A DNA stretch of 64,000 nucleotides from a bacterium (GCA_017941035.1 JAGAXG010000007.1:17484-81483); one strand, 5' to 3'. Positions 25,101 to 33,179 are shown, counted from the stretch's first letter. Numbers and translations: made by a program. Notes: generated by a model from the letters alone, not told the origin.

Positions 25101-27222
25101 TTGAATCAGCTTTGAAATCATCAAACTGAGCTTTCTCTATAGTCAAAATTGAATCTTCAGAAACAATTATACCTTTTGTATTAGCATCAGCAGCTTTAAC
25201 AATATCTGTATTTGCATCTGTACCTTTGATTAAGAAATCAGTATTTTTACTAATTGTTCTTTCTTCATCTGTAGCGGTAGCAGAACCATAAGATTCACCA
25301 CCTGTGGTCAATTCATAATCAACAGTTTGAATAGCCTCGGTTGTATCATCTACAGCTTTTGTAAGGTCTCTTTCTGAACCCTTAGCCATTTTAACAATAC
25401 GTTTATCTGTACTATCTTGAACTAAAGTATACTGATAACCGCCTTTGTATGCGCTATATGCTCCGGCAAGAGAATTAGCATCCAAATCAATATAAGCATC
25501 TGTAAACAAATTGAACTTTGAATCTTCATCAATTGCAATTGATCTGTCAACATAAACGCTATCGATACCTAAAACAGTTCCGTTAATAGTATTTGCAGTG
25601 ATTGAATCCCCGAAATCAAATGATATCTTAGCTCCGGATGTAACATTGATAGTATCAGCAACAATAGAAGATGAACCTACAACTTCTTCGCCTAACACAC
25701 TTGTAACAGAATCTGCTCCAAGAGTAATTATACCTGTATCACCACCAATACCAAGATCTATATCTGTTTTACCATACAGATTTAAAGTCCCTGCATTATA
25801 AATACCGTTTGCAACTGTCAAATCAGCGTCACTTGTTAATTCACCGCCTAAATTAACAATGCCTGCAGATGAACCTTCTATATTCATAGTGCCTTTTAAT
25901 ATGGCAGATGCAGGAGATGTGCCGGTTTTCTGAATCCAAAGACCATAACTTTCACCATTATCAGCGGAAGCAATCAATGATGATTCTTTGCCTTCAGAAC
26001 CAAGAACTATATTTGCTGAATCAGATATGAATGCACCATAAGCAGTGGCATCTGTTCCTGTTGCTTCTGCATTTACTGTTAATTGGTCAGCAGTATAAGA
26101 CCCATTGTCTGCTACATGTACACCACTAGCAAATTCTTCTCCGGTAGCATTGATTGTCAAATTTCCGTTAGAAGTAAAATTCCCTGAAGAACCGCCATAT
26201 TTTCCAACTTTTGTTCCGTAAGCATACTTACCTTCAACATCTACTATAGTATTTGAACCTGATAACAAGTTAACATTTCCACTGTATTGAGAATTTACAC
26301 CATACGCAAAATATGAATCTGATTTTGCTGTTACATGCAAATTATCAGAACTTGATTCTATTGTTGAATAATAACCGCTTGAAAGTAAACCTACAGCGCC
26401 ATTATCACTTGAATCCGAAGTGATATTAATATTATCGCCATTAAGATAAACACCTGCATTATATGTAGCATCGGTTGTTGTCTTATCACTCAAAACGTTA
26501 ATACCGGCTGTACCCATAGATGCACCTGCATTTTTGGCTGTAATATCAGTATCACCGTTTACATAAACTTTTCCTCTATGAGCATAAATACCATGTGCAT
26601 ATTGACCGCCTTCTGCCTCTAGAGTAGTCAAATCAGCAGAAAGTGTAACGCTTGCACCGCTTGCATCATAGACTTGAATTGCTCTTGTATATCCTCCAGT
26701 GTTATTTGCACCAAAAGAAGAAACTTCTGTAGAATTACCCGTGAAAGTTGTTTTTGAACCATTCCATGCTTGAATACCCAAGCTGTCTTTTCCTACTGCT
26801 TGAGTATAAATTGAAATATTTCCGTCATATATAGTTTCTGAATTTGAACCGCCTGAACGTAGTGCTCTTGCATCTGCAGTACCTGTACTAATTGCGCTGC
26901 CAATCAAATTTCCTGTGAATGAAAAATTTGTATTTGCAGCACTGTTTTCAATAACTACATTACGTCCTGCAGCTCCGCTTGCATTTGCAATTAATGTATA
27001 ATCTCCGGTAGCAAGTGAAGATTCTCCTTGTACATAAACTGCAGAATAACGATTTGAACCTAAATTTATTGTATTTGTAATCTGTTTATTAGCTTCAAGA
27101 GTAATAGCACTATCAATTAATACTATACCATCATCTGCATTTGCACTTGTCGCACCAGCCATCATTGATGCTATCAATGTCGCCGCCATCAACACTTTCT
27201 TTGATACATTCTTCTTGCCCAT
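19153..27222 (-). CDS. Giant autotransporter adhesin with Pmp-type repeats and post-barrel tail
   Basis: This is a 2689-residue protein. The signal peptide (KKVLMAATLIASMMAGATSANA) is followed by a low-complexity, beta-helix-like passenger rich in Asn/Asp/Gly/Thr. Residues ~790-1140 hold eleven GGA[I/V/L] and ten FxxN motifs, the pattern of chlamydial polymorphic membrane proteins. Residues ~2380-2646 are an autotransporter beta-barrel (AGAWFRPYATFE ... GLQTGFRWSIGK). About 43 Ser/Lys-rich residues follow the last barrel strand, ending VTVKEMAK. The barrel should export the passenger across an outer membrane for adhesion. GGAG lies eight bases before the ATG, the promoter is at 27250-27278, and it is a single-gene unit. 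The many ORFs antisense to it are composition artefacts. Confidence 0.93.
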   Translation of the reverse strand: MGKKNVSKKVLMAATLIASMMAGATSANADDGIVLIDSAITLEANKQITNTINLGSNRYSAVYVQGESSLATGDYTLIANASGAAGRNVVIENSAANTNFSFTGNLIGSAISTGTADARALRSGGSNSETIYDGNISIYTQAVGKDSLGIQAWNGSKTTFTGNSTEVSSFGANNTGGYTRAIQVYDASGASVTLSADLTTLEAEGGQYAHGIYAHRGKVYVNGDTDITAKNAGASMGTAGINVLSDKTTTDATYNAGVYLNGDNINITSDSSDNGAVGLLSSGYYSTIESSSDNLHVTAKSDSYFAYGVNSQYSGNVNLLSGSNTIVDVEGKYAYGTKVGKYGGSSGNFTSNGNLTINATGEEFASGVHVADNGSYTADQLTVNAEATGTDATAYGAFISDSANIVLGSEGKESSLIASADNGESYGLWIQKTGTSPASAILKGTMNIEGSSAGIVNLGGELTSDADLTVANGIYNAGTLNLYGKTDIDLGIGGDTGIITLGADSVTSVLGEEVVGSSSIVADTINVTSGAKISFDFGDSITANTINGTVLGIDSVYVDRSIAIDEDSKFNLFTDAYIDLDANSLAGAYSAYKGGYQYTLVQDSTDKRIVKMAKGSERDLTKAVDDTTEAIQTVDYELTTGGESYGSATATDEERTISKNTDFLIKGTDANTDIVKAADANTKGIIVSEDSILTIEKAQFDDFKADSNGALENHGTLNLNEAIMGANNTVAVLNAEGATLNIKDSVIRSTIINRGTLISDPTTYTAQQRHLGTSAEATYSGDTFNGATASTTYPNGGAIYNEGTLTIQKEVEGATTYNPTFTGNTSSGRGGAIYTSNTTTISDAIFGSTTDANLGNNADEGGAIFIDTGNKNINVAINNTVFANNSATTYGGAIDHRMGTVNITGSTFSNNSAGEQGGAILERLQTANAFMTISDSTFTSNTAKSDGGAVDAFANLTIQNTNFTSNSVTGTSADGGGALFLGSEAVASVTGNGTDKGIFSNNTSSTRGGAIATRDTAQGNNVNGKLDITNVQFTGNQATTDGGAIYNAFYNDAAGDGYVKVTGSTFTNNSAARGGAVFNDGADRGGNVGVISFTDTNFTGNTATDNGGAIYNKGLINIIANSTNVSFSGNTADSNPNDIYNENIVSLNAGSGKKITIGGGIDGSNGTVNINNDESSTGEVIFNGDVSGNNVAVAKGTLTNNAKIDGALTVNGGQVANSAENSEVTGNLTVTGGKITSNASKIATDASSTIAVGGGEVELTGGSLTHNIAGIDDGTGTVSGGTVTIKTTSTSNVTIAKAIADQTIDINSGTMKLDVTNGGDISDSTVKGSGILSLVDNAYDHDVNLGIVDTTANALRVDLDVDFANQDADSITAASIVGDNGIDINHISINSDPTQTEFVVHVAHSDIADKVNFTDVQIDDKAHDGSTITGGLLLSYDNTSGDISGNHTNLENAIRSAIDSKAYTVGDGDLTSASDLKLGGTSLSVTADGKTITGADQSITLAKNTQTLTIKGGDNGATISGFSGTAIDNTKGGTVKLDNVTMTGNGTDIINNGGGTKGVVLTGETSIDSITNATDSKGRTTIGNEDGNADNVTVGSIKQGSVYIKNDGVLSIDADKLVTETTTGTNNSGVLNLAGGDDESDVRTTASAIIGDGTTNIEGHVETGIGKNIAQDALNIEDDAVLSIADGSSITVGETTVKSGGKLNNSGLIHRNSGTTNNKIIVEDGAELTNTGDNAKIGADIDNSGTVNNTAEINQNSTVTNKAGGVINNTGDGVIKGAITNAAADPTDPTSEDGVINTTASGFEGGVDNDGILNLNDGENHDQNSLNSDVTGDGTTNINGSVQTDGSDIEQGSVVVGNDGTSPTTGSDLAVNGGSQLTTSGDVDVADGNALVIRGNDGQGNASKADIGGDLNVGNNSVLAIVDDAELEVDGDATVDGGELILAAINENLTLSQDIDGGDNGVNVSVYGDNDKVANVESAITNATNPVNVKSGATLALNDGGTITDENDKGQTINLEADSTGANGANLEINTQGSRTFDNDVTATAGAGSSVDINGDGYNPVTIKSTMHGVDDVNINNANVTVNADGKTSTSDTFDVAQINLSDESLTDDYSDIRFSTDADNYTVDNDILSDNNENWVSLDGNSGTAGTASDPGTVFNIADGTTIKDATVVVENGQLNLPNENVLSDNGSSVIVNEDSTLNAMNGGTSEFNSVTLDDGSQVKADINALSGAGDKFNNAQQSSDDGVTLTDIGLQDLSKIVHHTTQIDLSKATNLNNLTIGDELLNKTFTEMTPIRKMTASVSSDGMLTILPSSGRNDYSSFNPSIVASSVAAQLGGYLTQLNSYDEAFRNMDMYMLMTKRQRQALKLRNKYAAAGQTNFVTYDPNQTAMDHAGAWFRPYATFEKVNLKHGPKVSNIAYGSFFGGESEMKDLGHGWDGMWGAYIGYNGSHQTYNNVGIYQNGGTLGLVGMAYKGNFFTGLTVNAGANAAEANTFYGHENFAMLMAGVASKTGYNWELAKGSFIIQPSFLASYSFVNTFDYTNAAGVRINTKPLHGIQIEPGLKFIGNLKNGWQPYIGVSFVWNIIDKTDFHANDIALPELSVRPFVKYGIGVRKTWGERLTGFFQTYFTNGGRTGVGLQTGFRWSIGKNLSTSSKPSSTSKSSRTVIKKSKANASSPKVANGRVTVKEMAK
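23820..24850 (-). repeat. GGAI/FxxN repeat block inside the autotransporter
   Basis: Degenerate coding repeats of roughly 25-40 residues each pair FxxN (FTGN, FANN, FSNN, FTSN, FTNN, FSGN) with GGA[IVL]. I count eleven of the latter and ten of the former. The nucleotide sequence repeats 'gcacca' (encoding Gly-Gly-Ala in reverse) at matching intervals. Such blocks build right-handed beta-helix coils. Confidence 0.8.
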
Positions 27223-27249
27223 TCAAATTCTCCTTTTATTTATAAATAA

Positions 27250-27278
27250 ATACTATTCTCGATTCTAATATTCACCAA
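27250..27278 (-). promoter_or_regulatory. Promoter of the autotransporter gene
   Basis: Read on the minus strand: TTGGTG (27278-27273), 17-base spacer, TAGTAT (27255-27250). The predicted 5' leader is about 20 bases and contains the AAAGGAG ribosome-binding site. Confidence 0.6.
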
Positions 27279-27336
27279 TAATAACTGAAATAAAATTAAT
27301 ATGCAACTAATTTACTTTTACTTATTAATATATATT

Positions 27337-27369
27337 AAGCGGGTTAAAAATAGTTTTTTTAACCCGCTT
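27337..27369 (-). terminator. Hairpin terminator of the 27406-27831 gene
   Basis: AAGCGGGTTAAAAA (27337-27350) pairs with TTTTTAACCCGCTT (27356-27369) around a TAGTT loop. The U-tract after the stem is weak in the minus direction, but the stem is long and well placed, about 37 bases past the stop. Confidence 0.65.
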
Positions 27370-27405
27370 TCAAAAATCATATTATTTACAAAATCTTTGT
27401 TATTT

Positions 27406-27831
27406 CTATTTTTTTGACTCTTTTTTTGATGCTTTTTTGTTTCCTTCTTGTTTTTGAGGAACAAGCATTGAAACTACAGGATATTTTCTTGAAATAATTT
27501 CTTTACCGTTATCTTCGACTATTATTGTCAAATCAGATACACTGTAATCCATGACTATTTTTAAATCATTAGCATAAGCATTATAAACAAAATCTTCGTT
27601 TGGAATTTCTACTGTCAAATCCCCAATTGAAACTTCTTTACCATTATTTGCTTTTGCTTTTATAGCTAACTTATGTTCACCAGCTTTCCAATTCGGACCG
27701 CATAATATTGCCAAATCAAACTTGAATTCTGCCGGCATAGCTACCGTTGTTAACCTATCATAAATATTTATACATGTTAATTTGTTATTCTTAAAAAGAA
27801 CATTTTCCGCTAAAACTAAATATTCTGACAT
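27406..27831 (-). CDS. Small protein of unknown function, DUF6941-like
   Basis: This 141-residue soluble protein has no signal peptide. The N-terminal pattern (LVLAENVLF-KNNKLTCINIYDRL) and the following beta-rich stretch resemble the small DUF6941-type family, whose members often read CEDVR-x-GKLxLIGVY. It ends in a strongly basic tail (NKKASKKESKK). The function is unknown. It is divergent from the SMR exporter with 76 bases between, and has a terminator behind it. The family link is tentative and based on memory of the pattern only. Confidence 0.6.
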   Translation of the reverse strand: MSEYLVLAENVLFKNNKLTCINIYDRLTTVAMPAEFKFDLAILCGPNWKAGEHKLAIKAKANNGKEVSIGDLTVEIPNEDFVYNAYANDLKIVMDYSVSDLTIIVEDNGKEIISRKYPVVSMLVPQKQEGNKKASKKESKK

Positions 27832-27890
27832 TTTTACCTGCTTCCTTTTTTCTTACCAACTACAAAATAATTTTAACATAAAAATATTTT

Positions 27891-27896
27891 TATAAT
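27891..27896 (+). promoter_or_regulatory. -10 box of the gdx gene, near-leaderless
   Basis: A perfect TATAAT ends 12 bases before the ATG at 27908, so the predicted 5' leader is about five bases. There is no ribosome-binding site and no good -35. No guanidine riboswitch consensus is visible in this 76-base gap. Confidence 0.45.
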
Positions 27897-27907
27897 AAAA
27901 TAAATTT

Positions 27908-28225
27908 ATGGAATGGATTTATTTATTAATTGCAGGATTTTTTGAAATAGCTTGGGCTATAGGACTAAAAATGTCTCATGGTTTTACTAATATTTACATG
28001 AGTATTTTTACAGTAATTGGAATGATTGCAAGTTTTTATTTTTTATCTCTGGCATTAAAAAATATTCCGCTTGGAAGTGCATACGCAATATGGACGGGAA
28101 TAGGAACTCTCGGAACTGTTATTCTCGGAGTAATTTTATTTAAAGAACCGATTAGTATTATGAGATTTGTATGCATAGCTTTAATCCTGTTTGGTATAAC
28201 AGGATTAAAGTTGTTATCTGCATAA
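27908..28225 (+). CDS. gdx: SMR-family exporter, Gdx (SugE) type
   Basis: This 105-residue protein has four membrane helices. It resembles the Gdx subgroup rather than EmrE: EIAWAIGLKMSHGF with the essential Glu near residue 13, AYAIWTGIGTLGTVILG in helix 3, and the closing GITGLKLL. Gdx proteins export guanidinium with proton antiport. Expression in other bacteria is often under a guanidine riboswitch, but none is seen here. The stop lies three bases from the convergent AAA+ gene stop. The substrate is inferred from subfamily motifs only. Confidence 0.85.
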   Translation: MEWIYLLIAGFFEIAWAIGLKMSHGFTNIYMSIFTVIGMIASFYFLSLALKNIPLGSAYAIWTGIGTLGTVILGVILFKEPISIMRFVCIALILFGITGLKLLSA

Positions 28226-28228
28226 TTT

Positions 28229-29770
28229 CTATTTATTAAACCCGATAGGCTTTGTAGTTTTCTTACCTTGCTCTTTAAACCGATTTATCGCGTTTAAGAA
28301 ATCTTCTTGGTTGATTACAGCATTATCCATATCAGAAGGAACAAAAGTCCCGTTTTCCATTTTTTCATAAATTCCAAGACGATTCATCATGTTTTCTCTT
28401 GCCATTTTTGAAATAAATTTGATATCTCCGCCTACAGCTTTTACATCAAATAATTTGTCTGACAATACATCCATATCAACATCTTTATCTAAAGCTTTAC
28501 CTGATGTATGAATTTTTAAAATTTCTTTAATTCCGTCTTTGTCAGGTGCATCTATTTTAATGTGTTTACTAAATCTTTCTGAACGTTTTAGCGCAGAATC
28601 CAAAGTTTCATATTTGTTTGTCAAACCAAGTATAAATACATCATCACCGCTATTATACAAATCAGTTAATGATGTCAAAATTTGATTTACAACTTTAGCT
28701 CCGTAAACATCTTTTTCTCCGCGTTCTTTACCGATTGCATCAATTTCATCTATAACTCCAATGGACGGCTGGTTTTCTTTTAGCGACTGGAAGAAAGCAC
28801 GTACATTTTCTTCGGATTCGCCCACATATTTACTTTCGAATTCCGTACCGCTCATGTACATATAATTTACACCTGCTTCATTTGCTAATGCTCTGCTGAT
28901 TTCGGTTTTACCGGTTCCCGGAGGTCCGTATAAAATAAATCCCCTTGTTATATCATCAGCATTATAAGCCGAAGGATATTTTACAGGATATAAAATCCCT
29001 TTCTTCAATTCTTCAATAGCCTTAGTTTGACCGCCGATTCTTGAAAAATCAATTTTGGAAGGAACTCCCCTTTCCTGCTGAATTTGTTTTGATACAGTTT
29101 CAAAATTTAATCTGTTTATACTTTTATCAATATCTTTTGAATAATCATAAACCCTTGTAAAAAATTTTGTTTGATTTGACAAATTTGTTTGTGGTTTATC
29201 TTTCACATAAAAATGTTCCCCAATACCGGATGCAGAATCTAAAAACTGAATCAAATTACCATCTTGAACAGAACTACTTTTACCAGGGTCTAAAGAATAA
29301 TGAGCTCCATTTACCCTTATGAAAAACTCTTCATTATTAATATTCATTATGTGATTATCACCATCAGTATGTTTAAAAAATACATAATCATGAGTCAATT
29401 CTCTGTCCGGAAGATAAAATTCTCTTTTTATAGGTGACGAAATCTTATTCACATACTTGCGAAACGCAGTTTGTGCTCTGTTAAAATCAGAACCCAACAA
29501 TATTACATCTCCAAGTTTAATATTTTGCAATACTTGAGCCAGCCTGTCAGATACAGGAATTTTCAATGCCATTTCTATTGCACTTTTTGCAAGCTCATCC
29601 GTACCTTTAAATGATGGTATAGAACTATTGACAAGCTCTCTTCCATAATAAACATTTGGAAAACTCACTACATTATTCGTACTTTTTAAAATTTCTGTTT
29701 TTTGTGCATTATCATTGTTTTTAGAAATACTGTTCGTATATTTATATCCGCTAATTGATTGTATCTTCAT
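28229..29770 (-). CDS. AAA+ ATPase with long N-terminal extension
   Basis: This protein has 513 residues from the ATG at 29768-29770. An in-frame TTG at 29791 would add seven but is less likely. Residues 1-60 are Asn/Ser/Lys-rich and end in SFKG (53-56); ~60-230 form an unrecognised domain. From about 240 there is a classic AAA module: GGQTKAIEELK, Walker A GPPGTGKT (282-289), Walker B IGVIDEIDAI (337-346), sensor/arginine finger near LKRSERF, then a helical lid. It resembles FtsH/p97-type unfoldase modules, but no membrane segment or protease domain is present. It is divergent from the M3-like peptidase and shares its MKI-type N-terminus. A remodelling or unfolding role is inferred. Confidence 0.82.
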   Translation of the reverse strand: MKIQSISGYKYTNSISKNNDNAQKTEILKSTNNVVSFPNVYYGRELVNSSIPSFKGTDELAKSAIEMALKIPVSDRLAQVLQNIKLGDVILLGSDFNRAQTAFRKYVNKISSPIKREFYLPDRELTHDYVFFKHTDGDNHIMNINNEEFFIRVNGAHYSLDPGKSSSVQDGNLIQFLDSASGIGEHFYVKDKPQTNLSNQTKFFTRVYDYSKDIDKSINRLNFETVSKQIQQERGVPSKIDFSRIGGQTKAIEELKKGILYPVKYPSAYNADDITRGFILYGPPGTGKTEISRALANEAGVNYMYMSGTEFESKYVGESEENVRAFFQSLKENQPSIGVIDEIDAIGKERGEKDVYGAKVVNQILTSLTDLYNSGDDVFILGLTNKYETLDSALKRSERFSKHIKIDAPDKDGIKEILKIHTSGKALDKDVDMDVLSDKLFDVKAVGGDIKFISKMARENMMNRLGIYEKMENGTFVPSDMDNAVINQEDFLNAINRFKEQGKKTTKPIGFNK

Positions 29771-29945
29771 TTTCTGTTTTACCTTCCCCAAAAACTATTA
29801 CTACTTTTATAGTAGCATCACTGAAACATTTTATTTTGTCAATAGCAAACTACTATATTTGTAACATTTTTTTAAGAATTAATATTTTTTCTATCAAAAA
29901 ATATTTTAACAAATTTTAAAGCATTGAAATAATAAGGAGATTTAC

Positions 29946-31658
29946 ATGAAAATATTACCAGTTACAAATTATTCAATTACTAATTACAATAAAAACAAAA
30001 ACTCAATTAAAAATACTGAACAAAATGAAACTAATAACAGACTAGAATTTAATTCCGCACCGTCAGAAATCGCAGGACGTGCACAAATTTTAATGACAGG
30101 AACACAAAATTCTGAAACTAAAAAATTTGAAAAATTAAGAAACGAACTAGCGTCGAAATGTGAACCGGCAATATTAGAACTAAAAAAAGCTGATTGGGAT
30201 TTTTATACAAATTCAACTGATGAGAATATGAGAAAAAGTCAAGAAGCCAATGAAAAATATACTGAAATATTTAGAGATGAAGAAACGTATAAAAAATTCA
30301 AAGAAATAGATAAAACAAAGCTTCCTAAACACGAAGCAATACAACTCAAAGATATTTTAAAAGGTTTTGAAGATGAATTAGGGACAGGAGAAGCATTAAA
30401 AGCACTTCGAGATAAAGAAAGCGAAATTGGGAAAAAATTTAATACCGCCGTAATGAAACTTGACGGGAAAAATGTTTCAAATCTTGAGTTGAATAAAATT
30501 TTGGAAACTGAAACAAACCCTGAAATAAGAGAAAAAGCATACAATGCACAACTTGAACGTGGAGAACTGATTGTTCAGGATTTAAGAGAATTAGTCAAAA
30601 TGAGAAATGAATATGCGAAATCAAAGGGATATGACACATATTTTGACTATATGCTTGAAGTATACGGAACTTCGGCAGAAATGATTAACAAATTGGCAAA
30701 TGAAATTTTAGATAAAAGTTCTGAGAATACTAGAACTATATTTTCAAAACAAAATGATGAATTGAAAAATTTCTTTAATACTGACAAACTTGAAAATTAT
30801 CACTACAAGATTTTATTAGATTCAAATCCTAAAAAAGAAATTAATGAAATTCTCAAAAATAAAGATGTTGTAGACATTACAAGAAAAATATACTCAGGTA
30901 TGGGCTACGATATGGATAAAATGATGGATGATGGCAAACTGGTTCTCGATTTATATCCTAGAAAAAATAAAAACAGCCACGGTTTTTGTTTTGATATAGA
31001 TTTTGGGAAAGATGCTAGAATACTTGCAAACTTATGCAACGATGAAAGTAGTTTAGAAACATTGATGCATGAAATGGGACATGCCGTAAATGCCCTTGGT
31101 GTTCCTGCAAATACTCCATACTTTGATAAAGACTTTGCATCCGCGACATTTACAGAAGCAATTGCAAAGATGATGGAAGATTTACCAATGAAAGAAGGGA
31201 CTCTTTCAGAGATTGTAAGAGATAAGGAACTATTGGGAAAATTCGAAGCTTCATTAAAAGGTTCCAAAGCTTATTGGGTAGGAAGATTTCTTGAAATAAT
31301 AGAATTTGAACGAGATATGTATAAAAATCCTGACCAGGATCTTGCAAAATTATGGCAGGAAAAGCGTGGAAAATATTTGCACAGGGATGTTTCTGCAGAC
31401 AACGAATGGGCTACTATTCCACATTTCATTACTCATCCGGGGTATTATCAAAACTATTTTCGTGCAGAATTGATAGAAGCACAGATTTATAATAAACTTA
31501 AACAAGAACTTGGAGATATCACTAAAAATAAAGATACTGCGAAATATTTGGATGAAAATTTATTTAAATATGGTGCTTCAATAGATGAATATGATTTAAT
31601 TAAACAATTTACCGGCAAAGAATTTTCAGCAGAAGACTTTGTGAAAAGTTTAGAATAG
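29946..31658 (+). CDS. M3-like zinc oligopeptidase (gluzincin)
   Basis: This 570-residue protein has a Lys/Asn-rich N-terminus (MKILPVTNYSITNY) and a helical domain. The zinc motif HEMGH is at 375-379, with a likely third ligand Glu404 in ATFTEAIAKMMEDL, and a C-terminal helical region has WATIPHFITHPGYYQNY. The layout fits M3/M2 peptidases, which cut short peptides inside a closed cleft. No signal peptide suggests a cytoplasmic site. AAGGAG lies upstream of the ATG. The neighbour is a divergently transcribed AAA+ ATPase with a similar N-terminal prefix, hinting that they act together. The assignment to M3 rather than M2 is not certain. Confidence 0.82.
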   Translation: MKILPVTNYSITNYNKNKNSIKNTEQNETNNRLEFNSAPSEIAGRAQILMTGTQNSETKKFEKLRNELASKCEPAILELKKADWDFYTNSTDENMRKSQEANEKYTEIFRDEETYKKFKEIDKTKLPKHEAIQLKDILKGFEDELGTGEALKALRDKESEIGKKFNTAVMKLDGKNVSNLELNKILETETNPEIREKAYNAQLERGELIVQDLRELVKMRNEYAKSKGYDTYFDYMLEVYGTSAEMINKLANEILDKSSENTRTIFSKQNDELKNFFNTDKLENYHYKILLDSNPKKEINEILKNKDVVDITRKIYSGMGYDMDKMMDDGKLVLDLYPRKNKNSHGFCFDIDFGKDARILANLCNDESSLETLMHEMGHAVNALGVPANTPYFDKDFASATFTEAIAKMMEDLPMKEGTLSEIVRDKELLGKFEASLKGSKAYWVGRFLEIIEFERDMYKNPDQDLAKLWQEKRGKYLHRDVSADNEWATIPHFITHPGYYQNYFRAELIEAQIYNKLKQELGDITKNKDTAKYLDENLFKYGASIDEYDLIKQFTGKEFSAEDFVKSLE

Positions 31659-31671
31659 CATTCCGGAGTAT

Positions 31672-31699
31672 TTGTAAACAAAAAAAATTCTGATATAAT
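31672..31699 (+). promoter_or_regulatory. Promoter of the cstA-like gene, leaderless layout
   Basis: TTGTAA (31672-31677), 16 bases, then TGaTATAAT with the -10 at 31694-31699. The predicted transcription start is the A of the ATG at 31706. No Shine-Dalgarno. Confidence 0.65.
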
Positions 31700-31705
31700 A
31701 TCTGT

Positions 31706-33133
31706 ATGATTACTTTTATTATCGGCATTATAATTTTATTTTTAGGATATTTATTTTATTCTCGTTATATTGATAAAATTTTTACACCTGAGAACAAATT
31801 AACACCTGCGCATGAATTTAAAGATAATGTTGACTACATTCCTATGTCAAAGACAAGAAATGCACTCATTCATTTTCTGAATATAGCCGGAATGGGGCCT
31901 ATTATTGGAGCGATACAAGGGATATTGTTTGGTCCGATAGCTTTTATACTAATTCCTATCGGTTGTATATTTGCAGGAAGTGTACATGATTATTTTGCAG
32001 GCATGCTTTCTATAAGAAATCGCGGGGCACAAATCACCGGTTTAATTCAAAAATATTTAGGGAAAAATATTTTCAAGATTTTTATAATTATTGTTGCAAT
32101 AATGCTTCTTTTACTTGCAACAGTATTTGTTTATACAGCAGGAGACCTATTTGCAGAACGATTTTTGGGAATTAAAGATTTTGTTATAACAAATCCAAAG
32201 TTATTGGTAACATATATTGTAATTCTTTCATATTTTGTAATGGCAACTTTGTTCCCGATAGATAAAATCATTGGTAAATTTTACCCAATTTTAGGACTAA
32301 TGTTGATTTTAGGTACAAGTTTTGTCCTTATTGGATTTTTTATAAACGGAATTAATTTGCAAAATTTGAGCTTTTCAAATTTAAATATTCATCCAAATAA
32401 TACACCTTTAATACCTATGTTTTTTATGACAGTAAGTTGCGGTTTGTTATCAGGATTTCATTCAACACAAGCAACGATAATTTCAAGAACTGTTGACAAA
32501 GAAAAAGACGGAAGACAAATTTTTTACGGAATGATGTGTATTGAATCATTAATAGCTATGATTTGGGCCGCAGCAGCAATGGATGTGTACAGTACAAATC
32601 TTGTTCCAAATAATCTTATTGGAACTGTAAATGTAGTCAATATCATTGCAAATAAATTTGTGCCGTTAAATTTAGCTTTTTTAGTAACAATAACAATTAT
32701 TATTCTTCCTATAACTTCAGGAGATACCGCACTAAGAGGTTTGAGAATAACAATAGCTGAAGCTTTAAACATTGAGCAAAAGAGCATCATAAAAAGATTA
32801 GCTACAGTTATTCCAATTATTATTTGCGTATTATTCATACTAATTTGGGCTAAAATTCATACAAATAGCTTTACTTTAATATGGAGATATTTTACATTTT
32901 TCAATCAATTAATAGCTATTCCGACATTGTGTTGTGCAACTGTATATCTTGCATTAAATAAGAAAAACTTTTTTGTAACCCTTTTACCTGCATTATTTTA
33001 TGTGTTTATAACAATGTCTTTTATATTCAGTGAAAAAATAGGTTTTAATTTACCGCTAAAATATGCCGAAATAATCGGACTTATTATAACTGCTATTGTA
33101 TTATTATTCGTACTAAAACATATTAAAACATAA
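31706..33133 (+). CDS. cstA: CstA-family transporter (short form)
   Basis: This 475-residue polytopic membrane protein has about 12-13 segments. It carries the CstA signatures DNVDYIPMSKTRNALIHFLNIAGMGPI near residue 42 and GCIFAGSVHDYFAGMLSIRNRG near 85. Conserved FHSTQATIISRT and SGDTALRGLR segments follow later. CstA proteins import peptides and, in E. coli, pyruvate under carbon limitation. This member is shorter than the ~700-residue E. coli protein because the C-terminal part is missing, as in a known short subgroup. A terminator-like hairpin follows. Confidence 0.88.
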   Translation: MITFIIGIIILFLGYLFYSRYIDKIFTPENKLTPAHEFKDNVDYIPMSKTRNALIHFLNIAGMGPIIGAIQGILFGPIAFILIPIGCIFAGSVHDYFAGMLSIRNRGAQITGLIQKYLGKNIFKIFIIIVAIMLLLLATVFVYTAGDLFAERFLGIKDFVITNPKLLVTYIVILSYFVMATLFPIDKIIGKFYPILGLMLILGTSFVLIGFFINGINLQNLSFSNLNIHPNNTPLIPMFFMTVSCGLLSGFHSTQATIISRTVDKEKDGRQIFYGMMCIESLIAMIWAAAAMDVYSTNLVPNNLIGTVNVVNIIANKFVPLNLAFLVTITIIILPITSGDTALRGLRITIAEALNIEQKSIIKRLATVIPIIICVLFILIWAKIHTNSFTLIWRYFTFFNQLIAIPTLCCATVYLALNKKNFFVTLLPALFYVFITMSFIFSEKIGFNLPLKYAEIIGLIITAIVLLFVLKHIKT

Positions 33134-33136
33134 TAA

Positions 33137-33163
33137 AAAAGAAGGTCTTGAAACCTTCTTCTT
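33137..33163 (+). terminator. Terminator of the cstA-like gene
   Basis: AAGAAGGT (33139-33146), loop CTTGAA, ACCTTCTT (33153-33160), then CTTT. There is an A-run before the stem. The T-tract is short, so moderate strength. Confidence 0.6.
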
Positions 33164-33179
33164 TATGGAGCGTGTAAAG

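Noticed and set aside
19274..25801. Several plus-strand ORFs of 60-120 codons
   Set aside because: They are antisense to the autotransporter coding repeats; biased codons keep the opposite frame open, and none has a ribosome-binding site.
27832..27907. Guanidine riboswitch ahead of the Gdx-type exporter
   Set aside because: The gap is 76 bases, very A+T-rich, and has none of the expected conserved motifs; the -10 lies almost at the ATG.
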